Part shown: piece by piece, positions 26,958 through 35,250 of the stretch
Layout of the letters: every line of letters begins with the position of its first letter
Numbering within the stretch: the stretch's first letter is position 1
Assembly: GCA_016927275.1 (NCBI GenBank)
Contig: JAFGMW010000077.1
Coordinates: 1 to 44,698, forward strand
Origin: Pseudomonadota bacterium
GTDB lineage: Bacteria > UBA10199 > 2-02-FULL-44-16 > JAAZCA01
DNA: 44,698 nt
Direction of reading: 5' to 3'
Notes under the pieces: model-generated
The model's input: the letters and a program-made list of their open reading frames with translations, nothing else
Told to the model about the DNA's origin: nothing
Databases searched by the model: none
Made by a program: the position numbers and the translations under genes

Positions 26958-28211
26958 ATGAACTTCCCTCTCAATTCATGGATCGCCGCGCGCTACCTGC
27001 GTTCCCGGAGCGCGGGCCGCTTTGCGCCCATGCTCACCGCCACCGCTGTCGCGGGGATAGCGGCCGGCACCATGGCGCTGGTCGTCGTCATGTCGGTGAT
27101 GCTGGGGTTCAGGGACGAGCTGGCCCAAAGGCTCGCCGGGTTCAGCGCCCACATCACGCTCATCAGGGCTGCCGGTTCAGAGGAGCTGCGCGAGAGGGAC
27201 CTGGATGCGATCCTCGAGGGCGTGCGGGTCGTCGACGCCGTGCCGTACGTGCAGGGCGAGGTCATCGCGACCGCCGAGGGGGGCGGCGAGCCGGCGGTGC
27301 TCGGCGCCCGCGTGCGCGGCGTGGACATGGAGCGCATGGGCGCCATGTCGGGAATCGATATCTACCGCGCGGGCGACGGTCCCGGGCTCCCCGACACGTC
27401 GTGGAGGGACGAAGACTCCCTGCCCGAGGCGACGGTGGGCAGCGAGGCGGCTGCCCAGCTCATGGTGCATCCCGATTTTGCCGACTCGCTGAGGCTCACC
27501 GCCCCCCTTGCGGAGGTGGGGCCCGCGGGCGACCTCGTCCCGAACTCGAGGAGCTACAGGGTGGCGGGCATCTTCCGCTCCGGCATCTACGAGTACGACG
27601 GCAAGTATGTCCTCGTGGGGCTCGAGGAGGCGCAGAGGCTCCTCGGGCAGCAGGCGGAGGAGGGCTGGCAGATAAGGCTCGCCGACCCGACCGACACGCC
27701 GGAGGCGCTGGCCGCCGCCAGGGCGAGGCTCCCGGAGGGATGGCGGGCGGAGGGGTTCGACGAGCACAACCGCAAGCTGTTCGCCGCCCTGAAGCTCGAG
27801 CGGGCGGCCATGGGGGCGATACTGGCCATGGTGCTCGTGATCGCCTCGTGCTCGATCGCCGGGGTGGCGCTTCTCATCACCGCGGCCAAGCGCCGCGACA
27901 TAGGGATAATGCAGGCCATCGGGCTTTCGCAGGGGCGGATCAGGCGGATATTCATCACGCACGCCTCGCTCATAGGCGCGGCGGGGTCGGGGATCGGATT
28001 CGTCCTCGGCACCCTCGCGGCGACGGCGGCGCAGATGTGGCCGATCCGGCTCCCGGACTCGTATTACCTCGACTACCTTCCGGTGGAGCTGAACCTGCCG
28101 CTCTCCGCGGCCTTCGCGCTGGTCGGTGTCGCGGTGGCGGCCGCGGCGTCGTTCTATCCGGTCGCGACGGCGTCCAGGGTGAGCCCGATCGAGGTCTTGA
28201 GATACGAATGA
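26958..28211 (+). CDS. lolC: Lipoprotein-releasing ABC transporter permease, LolC/LolE family (first)
   Basis: Inner-membrane subunit that extracts outer-membrane lipoproteins for transfer to a periplasmic carrier. The 417-residue product has the family pattern. The N-terminus WIAARYLRSRS precedes a first helix with VAGIAAGTMALVVVMSVMLG and GFRDELAQRL. A periplasmic MacB-like domain (about 55-265) follows, then three C-terminal helices with RRDIGIMQAIGLSQGRIRRIF, the cytoplasmic coupling segment. It is followed seven bases later by a second permease and then the ATPase, so the complex is probably a heterodimer of permeases. Confidence 0.9.
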   Translation: MNFPLNSWIAARYLRSRSAGRFAPMLTATAVAGIAAGTMALVVVMSVMLGFRDELAQRLAGFSAHITLIRAAGSEELRERDLDAILEGVRVVDAVPYVQGEVIATAEGGGEPAVLGARVRGVDMERMGAMSGIDIYRAGDGPGLPDTSWRDEDSLPEATVGSEAAAQLMVHPDFADSLRLTAPLAEVGPAGDLVPNSRSYRVAGIFRSGIYEYDGKYVLVGLEEAQRLLGQQAEEGWQIRLADPTDTPEALAAARARLPEGWRAEGFDEHNRKLFAALKLERAAMGAILAMVLVIASCSIAGVALLITAAKRRDIGIMQAIGLSQGRIRRIFITHASLIGAAGSGIGFVLGTLAATAAQMWPIRLPDSYYLDYLPVELNLPLSAAFALVGVAVAAAASFYPVATASRVSPIEVLRYE

Positions 28212-28218
28212 GGTGTCG

Positions 28219-29457
28219 ATGCCGCACGTCGCTTTCATAGCGAACCGACTGAACAGCCCGGGCCGGATGCCGCGATCGATAAGGATCATGCGCGCGGTCG
28301 CCGGCGTCGGGATCGCCGTGGCGGTCGCAGCGCTCGTGATATCGGCCGCGGTGGGCTCAGGGTTCGAGCGCAGCTACAGGGAGTCGCTGCTCGACTTCAA
28401 CGCGCACGTCATCGTGATGGGAGGGGGCGAGATAGCCGACGAGGGCGCGGCGATTGAGAGGCTGGATGGGCTTGCGAGGGCGGGCGGCATCCCCGCGGAG
28501 ATCGAGCACCTCGCGCCTTTTCTGTACCGGGAGGCGATGCTCATAGGCCCGGGGATGATCAGGGGCGTGGTGGTCAAGGGCGTGGACCTCGCCCGGCCGG
28601 GGGCGCTCGGCGGGATGCGGGTCTTACCCCTCGGCGAGGGGGCGCAGGTCGAGGGGACGGAGAGCGGCCCCGCCGGCGACTTTCCGGTACTGCTCGGCGC
28701 AGCCATGGCCCGCCGCCTGGCGCAGGGAGGGGAGGACAGGCTCAAGCTCCTCATCCCCTCGCCCGACGGCCAGCGCTTTGTCGGGATCTCGCCGGCCGGG
28801 ACCTTCGAGTCGGGCATGCACGATTACGACGCGGAGTTCATCCTCATGGACATAGGTCTCGCGCGCGGCCTCTTCGGCGCGGGCGGGCGCGCGGCGAGCG
28901 GGATAGAGCTGAGGATCGCGGCCCCGGAGGCCGCACAAGAGGTCGCGCGGGCGGTGGAGCGGGGCATGGGCCCGCCGTTTTCCGCCACGAGCTGGGACGA
29001 GCTCAACCGCGACCTGCTCTCCGCGGTGAGGCTCGAGAGGCTCGTCTCGGCGCTCATCATGGGGATCATGCTCGTAGTCGCTGCTCTCAACATCATAGCC
29101 GTGCTCGTGCTCACCACCATCCGCAGGCTGCCGGAGATCTCGATGCTCAAGGCGCTCGGCCTGACGGACCGCGAGGTCTCACGCATATTCGTTCGCAACG
29201 GTTTGTCGGTTGGGATGAAGGGGGTCGCAGCGGGGCTGGCGACCGGGATCGCGGTTTCATTTCTCGTTCAAAAACTTAGGCTTATACCGCTCGAGGCGGA
29301 GATCTACATGGTCGATTCCCTGCCGATTGACATTTCGTGGACTATATGCGGCATTGTTGCGCTCTTTTGTCTTGCGGTGATGTGGCTCGCCTCCAAATTT
29401 GCGGCGATGAGGCTTGCCGGGATCGAGACGGCCGAGGGGCTGGCCGCGGCCAGGTGA
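28219..29457 (+). CDS. lolE: Lipoprotein-releasing ABC transporter permease, LolC/LolE family (second)
   Basis: Second permease of the predicted Lol exporter, 412 residues, with the same layout as its neighbour: first helix (about 20-45, GVGIAVAVAALVISAAVGSG), periplasmic domain (about 46-265) and three C-terminal helices with RRLPEISMLKALGLTDREVSRIF. The N-terminal part is less typical (FIANRLNSPGRMPRSIR). The two permeases are clearly paralogues but quite different in sequence. ATG at 28219 is chosen over GTG at 28213 because AGG at 28211-28213 can act as SD. The last part (about 29255-29350) is relatively AT-rich. lolD follows six bases later. Confidence 0.87.
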   Translation: MPHVAFIANRLNSPGRMPRSIRIMRAVAGVGIAVAVAALVISAAVGSGFERSYRESLLDFNAHVIVMGGGEIADEGAAIERLDGLARAGGIPAEIEHLAPFLYREAMLIGPGMIRGVVVKGVDLARPGALGGMRVLPLGEGAQVEGTESGPAGDFPVLLGAAMARRLAQGGEDRLKLLIPSPDGQRFVGISPAGTFESGMHDYDAEFILMDIGLARGLFGAGGRAASGIELRIAAPEAAQEVARAVERGMGPPFSATSWDELNRDLLSAVRLERLVSALIMGIMLVVAALNIIAVLVLTTIRRLPEISMLKALGLTDREVSRIFVRNGLSVGMKGVAAGLATGIAVSFLVQKLRLIPLEAEIYMVDSLPIDISWTICGIVALFCLAVMWLASKFAAMRLAGIETAEGLAAAR

Positions 29458-29463
29458 GGGGAG

Positions 29464-30162
29464 ATGGCATTTCTCGAAGCCAGGGGGATCTGGAAGACAT
29501 ACACGGACATGGCCGAGCCTGTGGAGGTGCTCAGGGGGCTCGACCTCTCCGTCGAGGCGGGCGAGGCGGTGGGGATATTCGGCGCCTCGGGCAGCGGCAA
29601 GTCCACCCTCCTGCACGTCATAGGCGGGCTCGACTCTCCCACCGAGGGATCGGTGAGCGTCGCCGGTTTTCTGCTCGGCTCGCTCTCCGACGAGGAGATC
29701 GCGAGGTTCAGGAACCGCGAGGTCGGCTTCGTGTTTCAGTTCTACCACCTCCTCCCGGAGTTCTCCGCGCTCGAGAACGTCATGCTGCCCGCCCTCATCG
29801 CCGGTCACCCGAAGGGCGAGGCGAGGGGCATGGCCTCCGACGCGCTCGACGCGATGGGGCTCGCCAACAGGCAGGACCACATGCCGGCCATGCTCTCCGG
29901 CGGCGAGCAGCAGCGGGTCGCCATAGCCAGGGCCGCGGTGCTGAGGCCCAGGGTGATACTCGCGGACGAGCCGACAGGAAACCTGGACCGGCAGACCGGC
30001 GACATGGTCTGGAAATACCTCGTCGACCTCAACAGGGAGAAGGGCATCGCGATCGTCGCGGTGACGCACAACAGGGGACTCATCGACCGGTCGATGTCCG
30101 CTTACGAGCTGAGCGACGGCAGGCTCGTGAGGACCGCCGGCCAGGAGGGGCCGATCCCCTGA
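29464..30162 (+). CDS. lolD: Lipoprotein-releasing ABC transporter ATPase
   Basis: Drives lipoprotein release with the two preceding permeases. The 232-residue ATPase has Walker A GASGSGKSTLLH (about 41-52), the Q-loop VFQFYHLLPEFSALENVMLP typical of the LolD/MacB group, the signature LSGGEQQRVAIARA, and Walker B VILADEPTGNLD followed by the switch histidine in AVTHNRGL. It sits between lolE and bamA, so lipoprotein sorting and outer-membrane protein assembly share a transcription unit. Confidence 0.95.
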   Translation: MAFLEARGIWKTYTDMAEPVEVLRGLDLSVEAGEAVGIFGASGSGKSTLLHVIGGLDSPTEGSVSVAGFLLGSLSDEEIARFRNREVGFVFQFYHLLPEFSALENVMLPALIAGHPKGEARGMASDALDAMGLANRQDHMPAMLSGGEQQRVAIARAAVLRPRVILADEPTGNLDRQTGDMVWKYLVDLNREKGIAIVAVTHNRGLIDRSMSAYELSDGRLVRTAGQEGPIP

Positions 30163-30173
30163 GAAAAAAGAAT

Positions 30174-32480
30174 ATGCGAATGCGGGGGAAATTCACGTAT
30201 CGATCGGCGGCGGCGCTCATCGCGGCGTTGCTCGCGGCGGCGGCGCTGTCGGGCTCGGCCCATGCCGCGGGCCCGGTCGTGCGCGAGATAGTGTTCACCG
30301 GGGCGGTCCGCACCCCGGAGCAGACGCTGAGGTCCACGGTCAGGACCCAGGTCGGCGCTCCGCTCAGCGAGGAGCAGCTCGACAGGGACGTGCGCGACCT
30401 CTACAGGCTGGGGCAGTTCCGCCATATCAAGGTGGAGAGCTTGCCTGCGCAGGGCGGGGTGAGGCTCAACTTCGTCCTCGACGAGAGGCCGCTCATCGCG
30501 GAGATCGGATTCGCCGGCAACAAGAAGATAAAGAGCGACGACCTGAGGCCCGAGGTCACGCAGCGCACCTTCAGCCCGCTCGACGAGAAGGCGGTCGCGG
30601 AGTCGATGCAGCGCATCCGCGAGGCCTACGCGAAGAAGGGATACTACCTCGCTGAGGTCAACTACTACATCGACACCACGCCGGGCGGGGACTCGAAGCT
30701 CGTCTTCGACGTGCACGAGCACAAGGGCGTCATGGTCCGCAGGGTGCTCTTCGTCGGCAACAAGGTCTTCAAGGACAAGGAGCTGAGGAAGGTCATAAAG
30801 ACGAGGCAGAAGGGCGCGTTCTCGTTCCTCACCGGCTCCGGCAAGTACGAGGAGGAGATCCTCAAGAACGACATGCTCTTCCTCACCTATTACTACCTCA
30901 ACCACGGCTATCTCAGGGCGAAGATTTCCCCGCCCAGGACGACCATCTCGAAGGACAGGCGCTACATATTCGTCACCTATCAGGTGCACGAGGGCGAGCA
31001 GTACAGGATCGGCAGGATAGGCCTCTCGGGCGACATCCTCACCACCCCCCAGGAGCTGGAAGGGGCGCTCAGGACGAAGGCGGGCGAGATATACTCCCAG
31101 CGGACCCTCGACACCGACCTCATGGGGCTCACCGAGAGATACGGCGACGAGGGGTACGCGTACGCGAACATCGTGCCCCAGACCATACCCGACGACGAGA
31201 GCCTCACCGCCGACATAGACGTGAGGATCCACAAGGGCGACCGCATAACGATCGAGCGCATAAACATCGCCGGCAACAACGTGACCCGCGACAAGGTCAT
31301 CCGCAGGGAACTGGCCGTGATGGAGGACGACCGGTTCAGCGAGAGGGGGCTGCGCAAGAGCAAAGAGAACCTCATGCGGCTCGGCTACTTCGAGGACGTC
31401 ACCTTCGCGACGCCCAGGGGGACGCGGGACGACACGATGGTGCTCAACATCGACGTCAGGGAGCGGCCGACCGGCACGTTCAACATAGGCGCCGGCTTCT
31501 CCTCCGTCGAGAAGTTTATGATCAACGCCTCCATACAGAAGCAGAACTTCCTGGGCTACGGGATCAGCGGCCAGATATCGGCCGAGCTCTCCAAGAGGCG
31601 CCAGCTCTTCATGCTCTCGGTGAGCGACCCCTATTTCCTGGACACGAAGATGATGGCGGGGATCTCCGGCTATCGGAACGCATACAACTACAACGACTTC
31701 AGGCGCGCCGCGACCGGCGGCGACGTCTCCCTGGGCAGGCGCTTCTTCGACTACTACTCCTGGCAGCTGGGCTACACCCTCGAGCAGGTCTCGGTCGGCA
31801 ACTTCAGCTACGCGGTGCCGCAGTTCTTCAGGCAGAACACGAGCGGGCTCACCTCGCAGCTGTCCCTGACGCTGGCCCGCGACACGCGCGACAACCGGAT
31901 CACCCCCAACAAGGGGATGTACAACCTGCTTACCAACGAGGTCTCGGGCAACAAGCTCGGCGGCGACAACGACTACTACAGGGTCAACTTCAGGACCATG
32001 TTCTACTACCCGATCATCAAGGACAGGCTCATCTTCAAGGAGTTCTTCAGGATCGGCTACATCAGGAGCCTGAACGACCAGCCGGTGCCCCTGTTCGAGC
32101 GCTTCTTCACCGGCGGCGTCTTCTCGCTCAGGGGCTACCAGCCCGACTCGGTCGGCCCCAGCATCCGGATACCGGGCAGCGTCTCCGGCAGCGACCAGCG
32201 CTTCGTCTACGGCGGCGACAAGATACTCCTGTTCATCACCGAGTTCGAGATACCGATCTACGACAAGGCCGGCATCAGGGGGGTCGTCTTCTTCGACGCG
32301 GGCAACGCCTTCGGCGAGACGGAGAACTACGACATCAGGAACCTGCGGCTCGATTACGGCTTCGGGATCCGCTGGAATTCGCCCATGGGACCGCTCCGCT
32401 TCGAGTGGGGATTCCCCATCGCCCGCAAGGCGGGCGAGGACCCGGTCGTCTTCAACTTCACCATAGGCAACTTCTTCTAG
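30174..32480 (+). CDS. bamA: Outer-membrane protein assembly factor BamA
   Basis: Central Omp85 protein that folds beta-barrels into the outer membrane. The 768-residue product has a signal peptide (about 1-31, ending SGSAHA). POTRA repeats follow, about five of them in 32-400, with recurring GN-containing motifs such as IGFAGNKKIKSDDLR, VLFVGNKVFKDKELR and INIAGNNVTRDKVIRREL. The C-terminal barrel has FSLRGYQPDSVGP (the Omp85 RGY motif) and ends in phenylalanine (FTIGNFF), as outer-membrane proteins do. ATG at 30174 has only a weak SD; an open frame runs far upstream antiparallel to the family and inside lolD, which I reject. Two skp genes follow. Confidence 0.96.
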   Translation: MRMRGKFTYRSAAALIAALLAAAALSGSAHAAGPVVREIVFTGAVRTPEQTLRSTVRTQVGAPLSEEQLDRDVRDLYRLGQFRHIKVESLPAQGGVRLNFVLDERPLIAEIGFAGNKKIKSDDLRPEVTQRTFSPLDEKAVAESMQRIREAYAKKGYYLAEVNYYIDTTPGGDSKLVFDVHEHKGVMVRRVLFVGNKVFKDKELRKVIKTRQKGAFSFLTGSGKYEEEILKNDMLFLTYYYLNHGYLRAKISPPRTTISKDRRYIFVTYQVHEGEQYRIGRIGLSGDILTTPQELEGALRTKAGEIYSQRTLDTDLMGLTERYGDEGYAYANIVPQTIPDDESLTADIDVRIHKGDRITIERINIAGNNVTRDKVIRRELAVMEDDRFSERGLRKSKENLMRLGYFEDVTFATPRGTRDDTMVLNIDVRERPTGTFNIGAGFSSVEKFMINASIQKQNFLGYGISGQISAELSKRRQLFMLSVSDPYFLDTKMMAGISGYRNAYNYNDFRRAATGGDVSLGRRFFDYYSWQLGYTLEQVSVGNFSYAVPQFFRQNTSGLTSQLSLTLARDTRDNRITPNKGMYNLLTNEVSGNKLGGDNDYYRVNFRTMFYYPIIKDRLIFKEFFRIGYIRSLNDQPVPLFERFFTGGVFSLRGYQPDSVGPSIRIPGSVSGSDQRFVYGGDKILLFITEFEIPIYDKAGIRGVVFFDAGNAFGETENYDIRNLRLDYGFGIRWNSPMGPLRFEWGFPIARKAGEDPVVFNFTIGNFF

Positions 32481-32533
32481 CGGTGCCCCCTCTCGGCCGT
32501 TCGGGGCCCGATGCGCCCCCGCGGTTATTCCTC

Positions 32534-32563
32534 TTGCAATCGCAGGCGTTTTCGTATTATAAG
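32534..32563 (+). promoter_or_regulatory. Promoter ahead of the first skp gene
   Basis: TTGCAA (32534-32539), 18-base spacer, TATAAG (32558-32563). With the consensus-like SD AGGAGGT at about 32596-32602, this suggests strong separate expression of the periplasmic chaperone, beyond any read-through from bamA. Confidence 0.5.
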
Positions 32564-32606
32564 CTCTCAATTTTAAAGGTTTAACAGGACAAACAGGAGG
32601 TACGAC

Positions 32607-33140
32607 ATGAAGAAGGTTGCGGTGTTGCTGGTGGCTGCCATGGTGATGAGCCTTTCGCTGGCAGCAAAGGCCCGCGCGGCCACTGACGCGTCGAGCGGCT
32701 CGATCAAGATCGGCTACGTCGACATGAACAGGGCGCTCAACGAGGTCAACGAGGGCAAGAAGGCCAAGTCCCAGCTCGAGGCGGACGGAAGGGCGAAGAA
32801 GCAGAAGCTCGAGATCATGCAGAACGAGATCAAGTCCATGAAGGAGGAGCTGGACAAGCAGCGCCTCATCCTCTCCAAGGAGGCGCTCCAGGAGAAGGAG
32901 GCCAAGTTCCAGCAGAAGTTCTTCGAGCTCCAGAAGATGAGCGTGGATTTCGAGCGCGAATTCGCGGAGAAGGAGGTCAACTTCATTAGGCCCATCTCCG
33001 AGAAGCTCGCCAAGGTCATCCAGCAGATCGGCCAGCAGGACAGCTACACGGTCATCATGCCCAGCGCCATGGCGCTCTATTCGATCCCGGGCTCCGACCT
33101 GACCGACAAGGTGATAGCGCAGTACAACAAGGGCAAGTGA
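32607..33140 (+). CDS. skp: Periplasmic chaperone, Skp/OmpH family (first copy)
   Basis: Holds unfolded outer-membrane proteins in the periplasm before delivery to BamA. The 177-residue product has a signal peptide (about 1-24, ending AKARA). The family's IGYVDMNRALNEVNEGKKAK follows, then a long charged coiled coil (about 55-130), and TVIMPSAMALYSIPGSDLTD near the end. It has its own promoter and a near-perfect SD. Its last four bases (GTGA) overlap the start of a second family member. Confidence 0.92.
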   Translation: MKKVAVLLVAAMVMSLSLAAKARAATDASSGSIKIGYVDMNRALNEVNEGKKAKSQLEADGRAKKQKLEIMQNEIKSMKEELDKQRLILSKEALQEKEAKFQQKFFELQKMSVDFEREFAEKEVNFIRPISEKLAKVIQQIGQQDSYTVIMPSAMALYSIPGSDLTDKVIAQYNKGK

Positions 33141-33721
33141 AGGGCGGCGTGAGAAGAGGCAAGACATCGATCGCAGCGCTGACAATGGCCGTGCTGGCCG
33201 CAGTGGCCGGTACGGCCTTTTGCGCTCCTGCGCGCGCCTCGTCCGGTGAAAACATCGGGGCGAGGATCGGCTATGTGGACATCGGCCGCGCCCTGAACCA
33301 TGTCTCCGACGGCCGGGCCGCCAAGCAGCAGCTCAAGCTCGAGTTCAGGGAGAAGCAGCAGAGGCTGGACATGCTCCAGAAGGAGCTCGCTGAGATGAAG
33401 GACGGCCTCGACCGCGACAGGATGTCGCTCTCGTCGAAGGAGCTCGAGTCCAGGGATGGCGCCTACCGCGGCAAGCTCATGGACGTGCAGCGCCGCTTCG
33501 CGGAGTTCCAGCAGAACATGGCGGAGCGAGAGGCCAGGCTCACGGGCGAGATCCTCAAGAGGATAAGGACGATCGTCGCCGACATCGGCGACAGGGAGGG
33601 ATATGCCCTCATCCTGGAGAAGTCGCAGGAGCTGGTCCTCTATTCTCCTGGCGCGAGCGACATCACCGACCGGGTGATCGACGAGTACAACAGGGGGGCC
33701 AAGGGCAAGAGGGGGAGGTAG
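33137..33721 (+). CDS. Periplasmic chaperone, Skp/OmpH family (second copy)
   Basis: A 194-residue paralogue of the preceding gene: signal peptide (about 1-35, hydrophobic core ALTMAVLAAVAGTAF, ending PARA), the same IGYVDIGRALNHVSDGRAAK block, a coiled coil and a terminal YALILEKSQELVLYSPGASD segment. The GTG at 33137 overlaps the previous stop as GTGA; a GTG four codons later is possible. The sequences are diverged well beyond a recent duplication, so the two copies probably have separate roles or form mixed trimers. Confidence 0.9.
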   Translation: MKGGVRRGKTSIAALTMAVLAAVAGTAFCAPARASSGENIGARIGYVDIGRALNHVSDGRAAKQQLKLEFREKQQRLDMLQKELAEMKDGLDRDRMSLSSKELESRDGAYRGKLMDVQRRFAEFQQNMAEREARLTGEILKRIRTIVADIGDREGYALILEKSQELVLYSPGASDITDRVIDEYNRGAKGKRGR

Positions 33722-33722
33722 C

Positions 33723-34361
33723 ATGGCGCTCGACCGGCGTCTGCTCGAAATGCTCGTATGCCCGCAGTGCAAGGGCGGCCTCGAGGAGGTCGACGGCGGC
33801 TCGGGCCTCTCATGCGGCCGCTGCAAGCTCAGATACCCCATTCGCAACGGGATCCCGATCATGATATCGCAGGAGGCAGGCGACCTGAGGGCCGACGCCG
33901 GCCAGGGTGTGCGTTTGGCGCGCGCGAGCTTCCGCATATCCGAGGGGAGGGACGCGGGGCTGACCTTCCAGGTCGAGGCGGGGACCTGCAGGGCGATCGG
34001 CAGGGCCCAGGTCGACCCGAACCGCACCGCGGTCTTCAACATGGACATGGCGTTCGCCCTCGACGAGGGCACCAAGGGTCTCATCCTCAAATACGTAGCG
34101 AGGCAGTTCCAGCAGATGAGGGCGCAGGAGGGGGCAGGCGAGAGGCTCGGCCTCTTCAGGCGCTCGCCCGACGTGGTGCTCACCGACGCAAGCCTCTCAC
34201 GGCTGCACGCGATGATCTTCTCCGACGGGGAAAACGTGGCAATACTCGACCTGGTGAGCAAGAACGGGACCTTCGTCAACGGCCAGGAGATCGAGTCGAG
34301 GATGCTGAGCCCGGGCGACGTCGTGGAGCTCGGCGACACCACCATGGTGATGGAGAAATGA
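33723..34361 (+). CDS. Trm112-like zinc ribbon fused to an FHA domain
   Basis: A 212-residue cytoplasmic protein of two parts. Residues 5-48 are a Trm112/YcaR-like domain: LLEMLVCPQCKGGL, CGRCKLRYPIRNGIPIMI, with C13, C16, C31 and C34 as a zinc site. Residues about 66-212 look like a phosphothreonine-binding FHA domain: GR (93-94), SRLH (159-162), SKNGTFVNG (179-187) and LSPGDVVELGD. About 50 residues (100-150) are inserted between the first FHA strand pair and the SRLH loop. It starts one base after the second skp stop and ends seven bases before yicC. Function unknown; phosphopeptide binding is inferred from the retained FHA residues. Confidence 0.8.
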   Translation: MALDRRLLEMLVCPQCKGGLEEVDGGSGLSCGRCKLRYPIRNGIPIMISQEAGDLRADAGQGVRLARASFRISEGRDAGLTFQVEAGTCRAIGRAQVDPNRTAVFNMDMAFALDEGTKGLILKYVARQFQQMRAQEGAGERLGLFRRSPDVVLTDASLSRLHAMIFSDGENVAILDLVSKNGTFVNGQEIESRMLSPGDVVELGDTTMVMEK

Positions 34362-34368
34362 GGGGACG

Positions 34369-35247
34369 ATGGAATCGATGACCGGATACGGGACCGCGGA
34401 GGGCAGGGTCGGCAAGGGCCGTCTCTTCGTGGAGATAAAGAGCATCAACCACCGCTTCAACGAGATCAACGTCAAGATCCCGGCCCGGATGGGGGTGCTG
34501 GAGGCGCATATCCGCAGCAGGCTCACCGCAGTTTTTCCGAGGGGGAAGGTGGACGTCTTCTTCAAGGAGAAGGAGCCCCTGTTCGGCGGCGTGGCGGTCA
34601 CCATCGACGTCGACATCGCGAGGCAATACCAGCGCCTGCTCAGGAGGATGAAGCAGGAGCTCGGCATAGACAGCGACAGCAAGGGGCAGTTCCTCCAGAT
34701 CGTAGGGCTCGACCGCGTGCTGAGGGTCGAGGAGGCTGAGGGCTCCTACGAGAAGCTCTGGTCACAGATTGGAAAGCTGATCGACAAGGCGGTCTCCCAG
34801 GTCAGGCAGATGCGCCGCCGAGAAGGGGCCCACATAGGCCGCGACCAGCGCAAGAGGCTGGCGAGGCTGAAGGCCCTGATAGTCGCCATAAGGAGGGAGT
34901 CGGAGCGCTCCCTCGACAGCCACCTCCACAGGCTTCGAAAGAAGGTGGCGACCGCCGCCGGGACCCAGGTGGACGAGCAGAGGCTGGCCGCCGAGGTCTC
35001 CTATCTGGGCGGCAGGCAGGACATAGCGGAGGAGCTCCTCAGGCTGGAGAGCCACATCAAGCAGTACGGCGGCGTGATGGGTGAGAGCGACCAGATCGGC
35101 CGCAAGCTCGATTTCCTGCTGCAGGAGATGCACAGGGAGATAAACACCATCGGATCCAAGGCCTCGGACGCGAAGATCTCCCAGCTCGTCGTTGACTGCA
35201 AGTCAGAGCTGGAGCGCCTGAGGGAGCAGATCCAGAACGTGCAGTGA
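34369..35247 (+). CDS. yicC: YicC-family endoribonuclease
   Basis: A 292-residue protein of the YicC/YloC family, described as an RNase. The N-terminus MESMTGYGTAEGRVGKG, the segment VEIKSINHRFNEINVKIPAR and the C-terminal half with RQDIAEELLRLESHIKQY, GRKLDFLLQEMHREINTIGS and the terminal ELERLREQIQNVQ are standard. The ATG at 34369 is just beyond GAGGGGACG. The gene is three bases before gmk, the usual yicC-gmk arrangement. Confidence 0.95.
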   Translation: MESMTGYGTAEGRVGKGRLFVEIKSINHRFNEINVKIPARMGVLEAHIRSRLTAVFPRGKVDVFFKEKEPLFGGVAVTIDVDIARQYQRLLRRMKQELGIDSDSKGQFLQIVGLDRVLRVEEAEGSYEKLWSQIGKLIDKAVSQVRQMRRREGAHIGRDQRKRLARLKALIVAIRRESERSLDSHLHRLRKKVATAAGTQVDEQRLAAEVSYLGGRQDIAEELLRLESHIKQYGGVMGESDQIGRKLDFLLQEMHREINTIGSKASDAKISQLVVDCKSELERLREQIQNVQ

Positions 35248-35250
35248 CAG

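Noticed and set aside
29337-30173. In-frame extension upstream of bamA through lolD
   Set aside because: It reads lolD in the wrong frame; the bamA signal peptide begins at 30174.
32481-32533. GGGGC/GCCCC hairpin after bamA as a terminator
   Set aside because: The stem is short and no T-tract follows; read-through into skp is likely.
30102-33185. Open frame of over 1000 codons on the minus strand across bamA and skp
   Set aside because: Same antisense artefact; it has no SD or promoter, and its composition is dominated by Leu, Val, Asp and Arg.
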